Source: Lethocerus indicus (taxonomy: Eukaryota; Arthropoda; Insecta; Hemiptera; Belostomatidae). Taken from it: a DNA stretch of 64,000 nt. Where the stretch lies: the NCBI GenBank assembly GCA_019843655.1, contig JACDQD010000005.1:1639575-1703574 (forward strand). Reading direction: 5' to 3'. The notes under the pieces were generated by a model that made no database searches, was not told the origin of the DNA, and saw only the letters and a program-made list of their open reading frames with translations. A program made the position numbers and the translations under genes. Below are positions 1 through 11,625 of the stretch, in pieces (positions within the stretch are counted from its first letter, which is position 1; every line of letters starts with the position of its first letter).

Positions 1-605
1 TAATAACGGAGGAGAAACCTGGCTCACTGACTTTACCCTTTTTTAAATTAAATTTTTCTGCCACTAGTTTAACATACCTGTTTTGTGGTCTGCGAGGGAT
101 TGGAACACCGTAGATTTGTTGTGTTTCTGTCTCCTCTCGCCGGTTTGGTCTTTTGCTAGACCGGTTTCGGCCGTTCGCCCCATCTTCGGTAGCGGTGTTA
201 GTCACTATTGGCACTTTGGATGTTTTTCGGGCATCCTCACTGTACTGTCACTGTCATTTTCACTTGTACAAAACACAACCAATGTGCCTAACACCGCTAC
301 TGAAGATAGCGAGCAGCCGAAACCGGTCTAGCAAAAGACCAAACAAGCGAGAGGAGACAGAGACGCAACAAATCTACAGTTTGTTTGCCATATTTAGATC
401 ACCCGGCCACTTCCTTTTCATGCAAGGAACGTTCGGGATGTCGGAAGATAGTAGGGTTTGGACGACTGGATTAGAACGATGGGTGATTAGGAAGGGGAAT
501 TTATTATATATCTGTATTGGCAGGTCGCGGACAAACGAATCTTTAATATTTGTACGTGGGGTGAGGTCGGAAACGTAGGATCGGGAACCAGCAATAAACA
601 CACCC
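1..605 (-). repeat. Jockey-type non-LTR 3'-end remnant split by a foldback element
   Basis: The segments 1-67 and about 385-605 match, in the same order, the segment 29506-29765: a GGAGGAGAAACC stretch, a T-rich tract, then a block containing GGCCACTTCCTTTTCA and an ACGTTYGGGATGTCGG-like motif. On the - strand the second block would read as the end of a jockey-type ORF2 followed by its 3' UTR. This assignment rests on similarity to the + strand copies at 24384 and 21040, which end in [15 protein letters not shown] residues. The element is truncated and coding-incompetent, and copy 1 of the FB1 family sits inside it. Confidence 0.5.
68..380. mobile_element. FB1 foldback element, copy 1
   Basis: The left arm runs from TTTAACATACCTG through the GTCTCCTCTCGCCGG and GACCGGTTTCGGC blocks to a CACTGT-rich apex near 240-275. 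The right arm repeats these blocks as reverse complement and stops at AAATCTACAG. The extra tail (about 45 nt, from TTTAACATACC to the ACCGTAGATTT boundary) is present only on the left. No protein is encoded; the short ORFs are readings of the palindrome. Confidence 0.8.
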
Positions 606-1717
606 CTGGGGGAATAATAAAACATTAATTATAAATGATCGATTGGAGGAGTTCGTCGCAGTCGTATAAATTAATATTATCTGAAGAACATACAAGAGAC
701 GGAAATATTAAATTTTATTTATTTATTAATTTTATTAATTCAATTTCTTAAACCCCCCCCAAGCTTCCTTATCTATTGTTTAACTGGAATTTTGAGATTT
801 GTCGCTAATCTTCTCAATCTCCATTAGCATTAAAAAATTAATAATTATACAAAATTATTAATATCAATATTAATATTAATATATTATTACCTTAAAAATT
901 CACTTCAAAGTAACTTTTTTAGAACATTAAAATTTTTAGAATAAAAACTGATTCCAGCTAAAATATTTGAATTGATTGTTTTAATATCTCATTGTATTAT
1001 ATTATGCAACAAAATAGTATTCAAAAATGCTACTGATTCGTATTTATTCCTCCTATGATTTCAACTAAGTACAAGGTCATTCCTCAAGCTGCATAAAATG
1101 GTATTAATCCCCTTGTAAAACATTATTGCTAGTTATAGTGGTCTGGCATCATGAATTATATGTAGTTAATTACTGTGCCATTTTCTCAGATCTCTGCACT
1201 CTCTAAGTTTATCTTTCACTATCCAACAACATAAATTGTAATTACCATAAGTCTCCGGAAGAACATTTCTTCGCGTTTTAAACTTTTAACGCCAATATTC
1301 GAACTTGTACATTTAAATTTTGAAAATAACGAAACGATCCGATTTGGACTTACCGAACGGTGAATTGAGCTTATTTCGCTGTTAATTTCTTACGTCCCAT
1401 TAATGAACAATTTTTAAACATTTATATCACTATAAAGATATTTATACCGAATATTAAGTGTAATAAATGTGGAACCTATCGATAGCGAAGCCTTAGTGCG
1501 TTATTCAAACTCTAAACCTTCGCAACATTCAACATTCAGTGTTTATTTGTTGACAGGACGTTACAACAGAAGATCCACAGAACAATGAAAAGAAATTGAC
1601 TGTCAAAAAAAGTTGAGTCTTCCGGAAATAAATGAAAAAACCTTGCACTCTCAACACGGGGTAAAAAGATGAAACCCAGAAACCTTATGAATGAAATTAA
1701 TATTTTTTGGAATAACT
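606..1717. other. AT-rich intergenic DNA, no gene seen
   Basis: No open frame with protein-like composition, no recognisable family motif and no paired splice sites. There are only short A/T runs and a C-run near 750. Confidence 0.6.
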
Positions 1718-1780
1718 ATTTTGTGGTCTGCGAGCAAAAGGCTAAACCAGCGAGAGGAGACAGAAGAACACTAAATCTAG
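1718..1780. mobile_element. FB1 relic, internally deleted
   Basis: TTTTGTGGTCTGCGAG from the tail end is joined directly to the AAACCAGCGAGAGGAGACAG block of the opposite arm. Only both extremities of the family survive. Confidence 0.65.
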
Positions 1781-2889
1781 AATGTTTTATATCCAAACAT
1801 AAAATTACTAAAGCTGAGCGATTTCATTACTAAAAATGAAAAACATACTTTAATTAGTCAATACTAATCCGAACTCCAAGCAGCCACTATATTATGGCCT
1901 AATTAAACTGAAATCATCTAAAATGTAGTCAAAGAAAATCAATACATAAGATTCTATTATATTTTTAATAATACATTAAATGACCGAACGGCTTTATGTT
2001 GCCATAAATAGGAACATGGACATATTTTTAACATAAATGAAATTTTCGATCGCCCTCACTATGTGGCATGAAATAGAATGTACAATAATCCAATAACTCA
2101 TATCGCAAAAGAAAAAAATCAATGTAATTTAATACGATCAAATGCAAATAGCGTAAAAACTATTTCCACCGCTATTAGAGTCCGTTATTTTGACAAAATG
2201 AAATAAATATTATTATTTCGTGTTTTCTTTTCGAATACAGAAAGAAATAATTATGTCCAATATTCGTAATATCAAGAAACAGCCGATATCAATACACATT
2301 TTTTAAGGTAGACCGATAAAACAAAAACTTAAAGTATAAATTAAATATTCTAATTAATATTTTCATTAAATCGTTAATAACCCTCTTTACATTTATCTCG
2401 CATTATCTTAATGCTGGGTTTTTTTTTATAGGTAAGCACGTACCTTCTTTGGGCTACCAAAGATCCCCCCACAAGAGGAACCCCAGCGTTGATCTCCGGA
2501 TCAATCTTAAGGGCAATTGAAATTGATTCGTCGAAAGCAAAAAGAAAAAACCTAATTCCCCCGCGGTGTTGACAAATCGCTCGAGATAATTCTGTTTGCA
2601 GAAGCGCGTTCGTGAATATCACTCACGCGGCTCGGGGTCAACAACCAGCTTTGTTGGTTAATTAAACTGAAGTGAACATTGTTTTTCAGAATTTCCTCGT
2701 GAGGATCTTGGAGTAAAGTATTTTTCGGGCACGCAAAAGTGTCTTGGCCAGTAGTTTGAATTTTGCCTCACCTAAGAATTATTAGGTAAAGGTAAAAGTT
2801 AAGTGCTGTCGGTGATGAAGGCCTTAATAAAAACAACGGCAGTGTCAAAACTGTTTTGCTACATTTCGTTGGGTGTTTTTGAACAGATC
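1781..2889. other. Intergenic DNA without a supported gene
   Basis: AT-rich. On the - strand around 2444-2505 a short protein-like stretch lies between an AG and a GTACGT, but it is too small to support as an exon (see rejected items). Confidence 0.5.
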
Positions 2890-3000
2890 TCGCATAGTAC
2901 CACAGAAGATATAGCTCAGACTCTAAATGTATCCAGTACACGCGTTGAATACCATTTGGTACCATCTTGGGTACCAAAAAATGCTCGCCAAAAGGCGAGG
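2890..3000 (+). pseudogene. Possible mariner transposase helix-turn-helix fragment
   Basis: Within an open frame (2803-3165) the stretch TTEDIAQTLNVSSTRVEYHL, followed closely by SWVP, resembles the second helix-turn-helix and the WVPH motif of mariner transposases (pattern TTRxIAExLNVSxxxVxxHL ... WVPH). No inverted terminal repeats were found around it and the rest of the frame is not recognisable. It is either a decayed fragment or a chance resemblance. Confidence 0.28.
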
Positions 3001-4386
3001 AGAGAGTTATTAATAAGAGAAAAAATAATTCGGCCCCAAACCGGCCATAATTTTTATGAATTCGATATTGGAGACAAAATTGGAGAAAGTGTAATTTCAG
3101 TATTCTGTAAAATTGAGATCGGAATCAAGATAAAAGCCGAGATAAGAGTACGGAGGGTCTTTTAATTTTGATGTGTACTTGTACACACCACATTGTGAGG
3201 GTACCGACACGTGTCACCCCAATGCATACACATATGGCCCTATCTTATCGCCAGACAACCCTCAAATGCTCAAAACAGCTGGGACGACCTTCGTTTTAGA
3301 AAATGAATCATTGGACAAATACAAATATTCCAGTGGAACGGGCCGAAATTAGAATTGCGTATGTTTATCGCAAGAAGAAACGAGTTTATGAGAAAAAAAA
3401 TTAGAACTTTCGGAAAATTCGAATAGAAACAATCAAGGAAACGTTGTCAATTGAAACTGTTTTAATTGAGGGAATATAGATTTATTAATTAAATAAAACT
3501 CGAGTGGTGTTTGTCTCGAGTATTGTCAACCTTTACGGAAGGACAGAACCCGAACTTTTTTACATCAAAAGATGTAGAATTATTTCTGGTTTAAGAATCC
3601 TCAAACCGTTATTCGATATCTTGAGATCGAGTTGACAAATCGCAATAAGATCATGTAACATTGTTCAAATGCTCTAAGCGTTGTGTTATAGTGGCCAGGT
3701 TTTCTATTTTTCTGAAATTTCTCTTTTTGCAAAAAGTGCTCACTCAAATCGCTCCGGGATATACATGTATATGGATAATTCTTGAATTATTAAAGGATAT
3801 ATTTTGTTAAAAACGTTTATTTTTGGTAAGAAAAGATTGTCGAGTCAGCAGCTTTGGGCTGTCGTGTATCTCCGACGCTTCCAAAGGTCTATGTCGTCAA
3901 AGAGAGGCGTAAAAATCAAAACTTATACAGGCATATTTCGAGGAATGGTATCGAAAATTTCTTGCGCAATTTTCCAAAGACGCACTAATCGCTCCTAAAC
4001 CTCAACGAGGGATTACAGGGAGGTGGCCGGATTGCAACATCGGTCCGAAAATCGAGAATGTTTATTTGCCTTATCGAATTCGCAAATTAAATTAAGGCAT
4101 TGTTTTTGTTTGTCTTCAACTCCGTACAGGCGCGCCGCGTTTTCGGTAATATTCGAAAGGCAACGACACAAACACAGACAAGGTCAGTGCGAGGAGCGCC
4201 CCCACTTGTGATACGAAACTAGGCCAGAATAAATCAAACAAATTAACACGAAACGACGCATTAAATTCGCTGAAATAATCAACAAATTCGGCCTACGGAG
4301 CTAAATGGGAAGGTGCCCGGCTGTGTACGAATCTTTCGTCGTTTACCAAAATTATAACCGCTCGACATTAAATGTTTTGATGAAAG
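3001..4386. other. Intergenic DNA, no gene seen
   Basis: AT-rich with a slightly GC-richer stretch around 4100-4210. The short ORFs here have no family motif, no splice-supported boundaries and no repeat partner in the window. Confidence 0.5.
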
Positions 4387-4399
4387 TGATCGAAATAAC

Positions 4400-4646
4400 G
4401 TAGATTTGTTGTGTTTGTCTCCTCTCGCCGGTTCGGTCTTTTACTAGACCGGTTTCGGCTGCTCGCCATCTTCAGTAGCGGTGTTAGTCGCTATTGGCAC
4501 TCTGGATGTTTTTCGGTCATCCTCACTGCAGTGACAGTGCAGCCGAAACCGGTCTAGCAAAAGACCAAACCAGCGAGAGGAGACAGTAACACAAAAAATC
4601 GACGGTATTCCAATCCCTCGCAGACCACAAAACAGGTATGTTAAAC
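4400..4646. mobile_element. FB1 foldback element with 13-bp target duplication
   Basis: This copy runs from GTAGATTTGTTGTG to AAACAGGTATGTTAAAC and carries the tail on the right. It is flanked by TGATCGAAATAAC (4387-4399) and TGATCGAAGTAAC (4647-4659), a 13-bp direct repeat with one mismatch. The two arms meet at a short CACTGCAGTGACAGTG centre. Confidence 0.88.
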
Positions 4647-5049
4647 TGATCGAAGTAACTTTAGAAAATAGATATCTACAATTTTGCAAGGTACAGTAAT
4701 TTTATTTCTTCGTATAACCTTCTGCGAAACTTATATCATACTCAAATATAATGAACATCGAATATACATCGAATTTACTTTCTGAGTTCGTACAGAATAT
4801 TTGAATCTACAAAATGTCTTATTGTCTTACTTACTATTCACCGTTTTGGCCCTGTAATGAGCGACAATTATTGTTCTCTCTTGTTATCTACATGTTACGA
4901 CTGCATCTTATTACGAAAAGAAATTTTTTATGAAAAAAAAATGGTAGAATGAAATAAATTTTTCTAGGCGGTCTTCGTTTTTCGTCTCTTTCTTAAGAGA
5001 CCAATCAAAAGTCCTCCGAATCGTCTTTTAATACTAACCTGGTATGTTC

Positions 5050-5112
5050 CTAATTCACCATGACCTCAACATGCCAAAGACTTAAACGCCACTGGCCGCG
5101 GGCTCTACTCGG
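5050..5112 (+). repeat. Jockey-type ORF2 C-terminal scrap
   Basis: The + strand reads CQRLKRHWPRALLGLL then stop, resembling the RLKRRWxxDL termini of jockey-clade reverse transcriptase ORFs and the terminus of the copy at 21040-21590. It is too short for firm placement. Confidence 0.4.
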
Positions 5113-5363
5113 ACTGTTAGCTATTAAATTGGAATCAAAAAGTGCCTTCACCGGGTGGTTTTGGTCGTGTCCATCAAGTCATAAATGAACACACCACGTA
5201 CCACTTATACTTCGTATACCTATAAGTTCACTGTATATGACTGAAAGGGGCACGATTCATCAGGGACTTCAATGACTTTGTCAGTCCGCGTTCTCGCGAC
5301 TAAACAGACGACTAATGGGGTTTTATTTCTACTGCTAAAAATGTCCTCTTTTAAATTCTTCAG

Positions 5364-5489
5364 ATGTGGCAATCGTGAACGGTTTCATAGACCCAACAAG
5401 TCAGAACGGATACAACGATATCGCCCACCATCTTGGGCCCGTCGACAAGAACTTGAGGGTGCACGCCGCTCAAGAACGCTCCAAGGAGC
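5364..5489 (+). other. Candidate orphan exon
   Basis: A 126-nt segment lies between a good acceptor (TTTTAAATTCTTCAG) and a GTAAGA donor. In one frame it reads VAIVNGFIDPTSQNGYNDIA, then HHLGPVDKNLRVHAAQERSK and ER, giving 41 full codons plus partial codons. Its GC content is well above the flanks, as in the proven exons of this window. I do not recognise the protein. It ends in phase 1, compatible with the candidate at 6857-6946. It could be an exon of an unidentified + strand gene, or a chance ORF. Confidence 0.3.
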
Positions 5490-5734
5490 GTAAGACAAAT
5501 CACTTCTTATTTCGTTCAATCATTTAGAGTTTAAGAAATTGATAAATTCAACGAATTATTATTAAGAACGGTTATATCGAATGGAGAAAACAGAAAGTGA
5601 TATATCGATATATATAAAAAAAGTCGATAGTGAGGTTACGCGTAATTAGTAGCGGAATCGTAGACTGTGATTATGCCCTTAAGGTTAAATATAATTTTAA
5701 ATAGAAATTAGGTTTAAACAATTAAACGTACGGC

Positions 5735-5965
5735 CCCAACTGTGGGGGGTTCGACCGAACCGATAAATATCGACGAAATTCAAACATTACAGTCGAAAAT
5801 ATTAAAGAAATTTAACCGATGCACCCAACCATCCGATGCCTCCCACCTCACCCTCGCCAATCAAATGTACAACAAATTTAATTCCCGGATCGTCCAAAAT
5901 CGTCCAAACCCTAATTTCTCCCGAACGTTCCTTAAAGACGCCTTATTCGAAGATCAATTTCGCTT
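5735..5965 (+). repeat. Jockey-type reverse transcriptase C-terminal fragment
   Basis: The frame begins GGSTEPINIDEIQTLQSKIL, matching the jockey pattern LWGxxxPSNIxxIQxFQSKxLR just after the reverse transcriptase core. It continues to FSRTFLKDALFE, comparable to the terminal region at 24384-24470. The preceding TYGLxLW part is in another frame, so a frameshift lies near 5740. Confidence 0.65.
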
Positions 5966-8509
5966 ATTGTATTTTATAGTTGTGACAATGAAACAGTGAA
6001 AAAAATATCATCTGGAATGTTGTTGGGGACGAAACCAGAGCTGGGGAACGAATATATATCTGAGCAGGAATACAGTGGGGGTATTATAACAGCGGGGAAT
6101 TAATTAAGTGCGGCCTCATTTGAAATCAGATTAAAATGTTTAAACAAATTCCGAGTGAGTGCATAGGAATTCTCGTCGAGATGTTAACAAAATAAACCTC
6201 CCGAGCTCGCTTATTATTTTAATCTTCATTATCTGACGCCAGTTCAAATAACATTAGTATTTAATTAAAAGTCTATAGGGGCGAGGCGTATAAAACTGAA
6301 AAAATAATCGTTCCAGGAGTTAGTTGAGAGCAATTCGTCGGGAGATAAGAGTCTGCATGTCATGCATGATATACGCGGTTCTGAATTGCTCTTGTGCCGG
6401 CCTACACTCGACCGCGTACAATGAACCTGCCTGAGTAATATACTGAACGAATGTTTAGAATAAGACACTCGTATTTTTAAATGCCGGATGTCGATTGCAC
6501 TCAAAGCTTTTATTGTCCGTCAATTATTGCAACTGCCGTCGAAACAATACTGTTGAAAAATTTAAAGAATGCGTTGGAGCTATCTCTTTATTAAATTAAA
6601 CAGCTCCAAAATATTTTATAATAAACGGATTCATGTATTCCCCACGCTTCGCGATTTCCTTTTTTTTAGATAAGGCAAGAAAAGGTAATTTACTACAGTA
6701 ACGTTTCTGTGGAACCCGTACAAAAACTAATTTTTTAAAACGCATCTAATCACTTTGTCCAGCATTAGATGATCGACTTAGAACTGTTTTTGAAGGGTAC
6801 GAAATTTTCTAACCTGTACAATATTCTCGAAACCAACGATCGGAAGGTATCGGAAGGCTGTTCTGGCGCCCCGTACGTGGACCTCGTCCAGCCTCCAGTC
6901 ATGAGGAAGGTGCTGCGCGTCGGAGCAATGGAGTACACCAGCATAGGTGTGCACGAACGCTTTCCCTTTCCTGAAAAGGAACAATTCGTACACTTTCCGT
7001 TTCCATTTTGGGTAAATTTATTCTTTGACTGACATACGTTCTTAATCGCTGCCATATTGTAGATAGCAAATACGGCTCTGATATTTACACTAATAATGCA
7101 TTCAAATGTTGCTTAGCTAAAGTGCACTTGAAACATATTGTAGTTTCTGGACGTTAGGAAATTTTTCAATTCAAATTGTCAACTGACAATTGCTCCATAA
7201 AAAAGGTCCATTAACCATAATGTTTACAATATTTGTACGTAGTCGAGGCGGTCAGAAAGTAGAAGAACAAGAAAGAGTTTCCTGATTTATTGCACTAAAA
7301 TATCGGTTCTCAACTTGGGGGTCGCGTAATGTCGATTCGTAACATTTGCAAAATTACAGTTACGAAGTAGCAACGAAAATAATTTTGTAGTCAGGAGTTG
7401 CCACAATACGAGGAACCACATTTATCTCTGCTAAATAAAATAAAACGGATAGTAAAAAGAGCGTCCGTATTTTTATTTCACCCAGGCATTGAAGCGCTAG
7501 CCTCACTTCAAAGGGAATTATCGAGCGTAGTCATTCTTTTGTTGGTCTCACATAAATGTTTTACATAAATGTTATTCTGTAAAAGGAATATTTTCCTTCG
7601 CTATCATAAAAACGGCGTACGAAAAGTACAAATGATGTGGTAATTCACCAGGTAAACTGTAACACCCCTTTAGTAATACTGACTGTATCAACACAAATGG
7701 TTTCCAAAATATAGAATTAGCCAAAAAATATCTAGTTTACTATACCTATTTGTGATTAGGAATGTTATCATTCCTGCAGTTTTCTGTAAGGACTAGTTTC
7801 TTCGTTCAGAGAGTAATTAACTGCTTGGGTACGTGGGTTGCCGATGAAGTATTCCCGCCTGTCTGCGCTGCCGTTAAACTTTCACGGTAAAAACTGGTCT
7901 AGCATAGACCCGAAGGAGAAAGTGTGGACAGAAAGTTATGGAATAAATTAATACAATAGCTTAAAATAATGGGCTTCTGGGGACGTGATCCCTCGAGCTC
8001 GCATACGAGACCCAATTTTACGTCCGACTGACCAATGAATCCTATCTTGAAAATTGAAGAAAGGGCGAAAGAAAAGTATAAAAAAAAGATTGCATCGTTG
8101 AAAAATGATTTATTACGTCGTTGTGAATTTACGTCAATGGTGAAATGTACGCCCTGAAGTTGACCTGTACCAAAACGAGACATAGAAGTGGTCAGTGTTT
8201 GAGCACAAGTGTTTGATAGCGCGATATCTGGAATATAGTGTTTCAGGATAAGATAACAAGCGATACAAAAATTGTATATTTAATACATAATACACGAAGA
8301 AATGTGGCGGATATTGCATGGAGATTTATTCCAGAAAGGATAATTACAAATTTAAGGTATTCGTGGGGGGATTGGCAAAGGCGTTCTAGCTTGGGACAAG
8401 ATAACTGAGAGTTTGCAACTGATGGTTTACATTCTGAATCCCTTGCAATCGATAATCCTTCGAAAAATTGTTAACGCCCCACCTTATGTTCTGACCGCAC
8501 GATCCGTTC
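5966..8509. other. Intergenic DNA, mostly featureless
   Basis: AT-rich. Apart from the candidate exon at 6857-6946, a short GC-richer island, I see no supported coding region. A weak FB1-like scrap (CTGGTCTAGCATAGACC) occurs near 7890. Confidence 0.5.
6857..6946 (+). other. Second candidate orphan exon
   Basis: A 90-nt GC-rich stretch between CGGAAG and a GTGTGC donor reads CSGAPYVDLVQPPVMRKV, then LRVGAMEYTSI. It starts with two bases of a split codon and ends with one, so it joins in frame with the candidate exon ending at 5489. The polypyrimidine tract before the acceptor is poor. The family is unknown. The opposite strand is also open, so the strand is uncertain. Confidence 0.2.
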
Positions 8510-8672
8510 AGTTTTGAAAATCCCGTTCGTTCACGACTTAGCGGCTTCCCGATATAAATCCTTTCCTTTAAAACTATCCCATCACTCCGATCCTTAGTTC
8601 CAGGGTTCTCCTCGCGTCGCCTTCCTGAAAATCCCGAACGCCGCCTCAAGAGCGTGATTACCTCACTACAAG
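8510..8672 (+). repeat. Jockey-type 3' repeat, copy related to 40205-40325
   Basis: The CGTTCGTTCAYGA start, the TAAATCCTT block and CCTTCCTGAAMATCCCGARC with a following CGCC run occur in the same order at 40205-40325. The ATCCCGAACG part also resembles the jockey-type ends at 24384 and 5900. No coding capacity. Confidence 0.5.
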
Positions 8673-8739
8673 GGGGCTGGGTGGATTCTCCGTTAAAAGT
8701 ACATTTGTGTTCTATAACATCAATCTGTGACTGAATATA

Positions 8740-8842
8740 TTAGGTGTAGCCAAAAATAATCAACAATTTGACAAGTTTCTTTTTTAGCAAAATAAAATTA
8801 ATTCCAAAGTCAAAATGTTGTTTACTTTTGGGTACCCCTAAT
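8740..8842 (+). mobile_element. MAR1 mariner MITE, short deletion form
   Basis: TTAGGTGTAGCCAAAAATAA at the left and TACTTTTGGGTACCCCTAA at the right form inverted ends. The interior keeps only the TTTCTTTTTTAGCAAAATAA segment found near the 3' side of the longer copies at 29772 and 30689. Confidence 0.75.
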
Positions 8843-11110
8843 AGTTTTTAAAATTTGTAGTCGCAGGTCCATTCACTCGTTCGGTCTTGTTTTCAAATCT
8901 CAGGTAACGAAAGCCAACCGTGACTTCATAATCTTCACTTGGACAATCGGGAGTTGATGAAAACATGGTTCCTCCTTTCAGGACCTATCTGCGTTCTGTT
9001 TAAAAACAGTTTACGTCACTCTTCGGTCCAACGGAGGAGAAGATTGCAGGCTTAGAACTTAATCTCTTTTACGCGAGTCTATATCGCGAGCAGATATCGT
9101 AGACGATAGACAGATTTGGGTAGAGTACATTTATAATAATAAAGATATGAGAACTTAAAACTATTACACTTTGCACGCCACTTGTTCCACTTAACTATTC
9201 GCGATAATGGGTATACACTTGAGGCACTGGGGACGGTATACGACCGGTGGTAGTTAGCACCTATAACGCTGTTAGGTATAATCATTGTAATTCGGTTTGC
9301 TTTTGAGTTTTTCCCTATGTTTTTTTGTTATCATATCGGTCAGTTTGATAGAGGGCAATACGGAGGCATTTGTTTTGTTCAATTTGTAACTTTTTTTCAA
9401 ACGGGTTCAAACAGGACACGCTTAAAGTACAAGCGATTGTATTGTACGATTGTACTTTAGAAGAGCCAAGAATTTTCTTATTTTGCTTTTGTCCTATTGG
9501 TCTACAAACTGTACCTGTGGTATAAATGACCTTCCCCCGGGAAAAATATCGATTGCGTTATTTCCACAACTGAAACCCTTAATGTTCCCCGTCAATCTTG
9601 ATATTTTGTACGGCCTTCTGAGTTAAATGGAAGACCTCCTGCAAGTCAAGTACAGGCATATCGGTCGGCGATTAAGATAACCGACGTATCGATCAAAATT
9701 AATTTTAATAATTTTTTTACTATTGATTCCTACAAGGACAGTTTTTATTTTTGTTCAAATCTATGCGCTGCGATTTCACCCAAATCGGAATCCACTTTCA
9801 GATTGTCGAGCCTACGGATTATCTTTTAGGGAATATTTTTTTCTGTAGGAAAGGTAGAAGAATTTAGATTGGAAAATTTCCCGGCCCATCTCGTCGGCGA
9901 TATCATGAAACACTTTTCGAAATATCGCTTTTCGTTCGACGGGTATCCTCGAAAATGCAGTTCGAGCCGGATGATTTGTATAGCACTCGACGCGTCTTAA
10001 AGAATCTCTTCAAAAGAGACTGTTCAGAAAAGAAAGTATTTCCAAAACAAATAGAAAAAGCGGCCCGTATTGTTTTAATGGATAAATTCAATCAAACTGT
10101 GGGAACCTAATACGATCTGTTCTAGAAATAATTTTACGACATTACTAGTTGTCATTAAGGCTTAGTAATACTAACACGCGTGCCTTAACCTCGGAAAAGA
10201 CATCTCGTTTCCGTGCCCTCGTGTATCTCGGATTCAATCAGATCAATAGGCGGCAATTTATTTTATGAAGCTAATAAACCTTGAAAGAATGTCAAACATC
10301 TATGGACGCGCGAGTCCTGTGCTTCATTCTAGAGTGACGTTATTTTGACGTTAGCCGGGTTTGACGATAAGTAGAAATGCGACCGGTCATGTACTGTAAC
10401 ATCATCGCCTGTTTCAAAAAGAAAACTCTTTGTCTTGGCACCGTTCGATAACGGGTTTATACGAATGAAGTACTACTGAAGAAAAATAAAAGAAACCATT
10501 GGGGCGAGAATTGGTGAAGCGTTAAAAAAATCATTTATCTAAACCTATCCAAAATTTCCTCAACCGATATCCAGCAGATTTTAGCTTACACTCAGTATTT
10601 ACTAAAGTTTAAGATCGAGTGAAAATTTCCTATCTGAAACCCGATCACCGAACTCAGTCATTCGCACTTATTAGGAGAATTAGGGATGATAATTAAAAAA
10701 AAAAAAATAAAAATAAAAAATAAGATAACAAAATAAAAATTATACGATTAAAGGTCATATAATAAAATCCATCTCGCCTTTCGTCTATTCTGTCAGTGTT
10801 CCTGCACCTGTAGTTCTTAAGTGTTGAGCGCCTTAAGAATAAGCCCTCAATGAAGAACCGGACAAGAGAATGGACTGAACTATCGACGATAGCGGTACTG
10901 TAAAACCGGTCTAATTCCGAACCGAACGGGTGGTATGTTCCGAACCGTATTCCCAAATCGTACGAATCTTCGTATCCGAATAGCCGTTATATCGTTATTA
11001 GTTATGCCTACTCCGTATACCGTTTATTGTTATAAGACCTGCATCTTGGGTCGGCTTTCGATTCCACTCAGCGATTGACTTTCCCCAATTTCCACGAGTA
11101 AATGTGAGCT
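8843..11110. other. Intergenic DNA upstream of the zinc transporter
   Basis: No supported gene. It includes an A-rich tract at about 10690-10740 and short scattered ORFs without family motifs. The promoter of the downstream transporter presumably lies near its 3' edge. Confidence 0.5.
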
Positions 11111-11144
11111 TGTGTGTGTGTGTGTGTGTGTGTCTGTGTGTGTT
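11111..11144 (+). repeat. (TG)n microsatellite
   Basis: About 17 TG units with one interruption, just upstream of the CT array. Confidence 0.9.
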
Positions 11145-11191
11145 TCTGTGGCGATTATCGGTGAGGCGAAGAACTGGTCGTCGAGTGTCCA

Positions 11192-11194
<3 letters not shown>

Positions 11195-11276
<82 letters not shown>
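11195..11276 (+). repeat. (CT)41 microsatellite
   Basis: An uninterrupted CT array of about 82 nt. It is the exact complement of the GA array at 11433-11511 and about 350 bp upstream of the transporter start codon. Confidence 0.97.
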
Positions 11277-11277
<1 letters not shown>

Positions 11278-11430
11278 GCTTTATCTTATCTCCAAGTGTC
11301 CAACTCCAAGGTATCGATGACTCCTCGCTCTCTCTCCATCGCTCCTTGTCTTATTTAAATGCGAGCGGTCACCAACAGCGGCCGAGAGTGATCCCTGACA
11401 ATAGGGACGTGAACGAGGTTGGAGTACGAC

Positions 11431-11432
<2 letters not shown>

Positions 11433-11511
<79 letters not shown>
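11433..11511 (+). repeat. (GA)39 microsatellite
   Basis: A GA array of about 79 nt, 114 bp before the transporter ATG. With the CT array it forms an inverted repeat around a 156-bp spacer. GAGA-rich tracts in insect promoters are known sites for GAGA-factor-type proteins; binding here is inference. Confidence 0.97.
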
Positions 11512-11520
<9 letters not shown>

Positions 11521-11625
11521 TAGCCGCAATTTTCGTATCATTGGCTCAACAAGGGGAGACGTTTAGCGTTTTAACTCGGTCGGGACGTTAATATCTGTAT
11601 CTGACCGGCGAGGACACTGGACAAT

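Noticed and set aside
284..345. Hammerhead-ribozyme-like motif in the FB1 right arm (CTGAAGA, GGC-GAGCA-GCC stem, GAAA)
   Set aside because: The CUGANGA and GAAA core and a small stem are present, but there is no UH after a closing stem III and no stem I pairing across the core, so a functional hammerhead is not supported.
153..578. 141-codon ORF over FB1 copy 1
   Set aside because: It reads through the palindrome and into retroelement debris. Similar ORFs recur at other FB1 copies only because the hairpin arms are shared.
2444..2505. Possible - strand exon reading IDPEINAGVPLVGGSLVAQR
   Set aside because: It is only about 62 nt, has no recognised family and no neighbouring exons; the splice signals alone are not enough.
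11104..11591. Ser-Leu and Arg-Glu repeat ORFs over the CT/GA arrays
   Set aside because: They are translations of dinucleotide repeats upstream of the transporter start.
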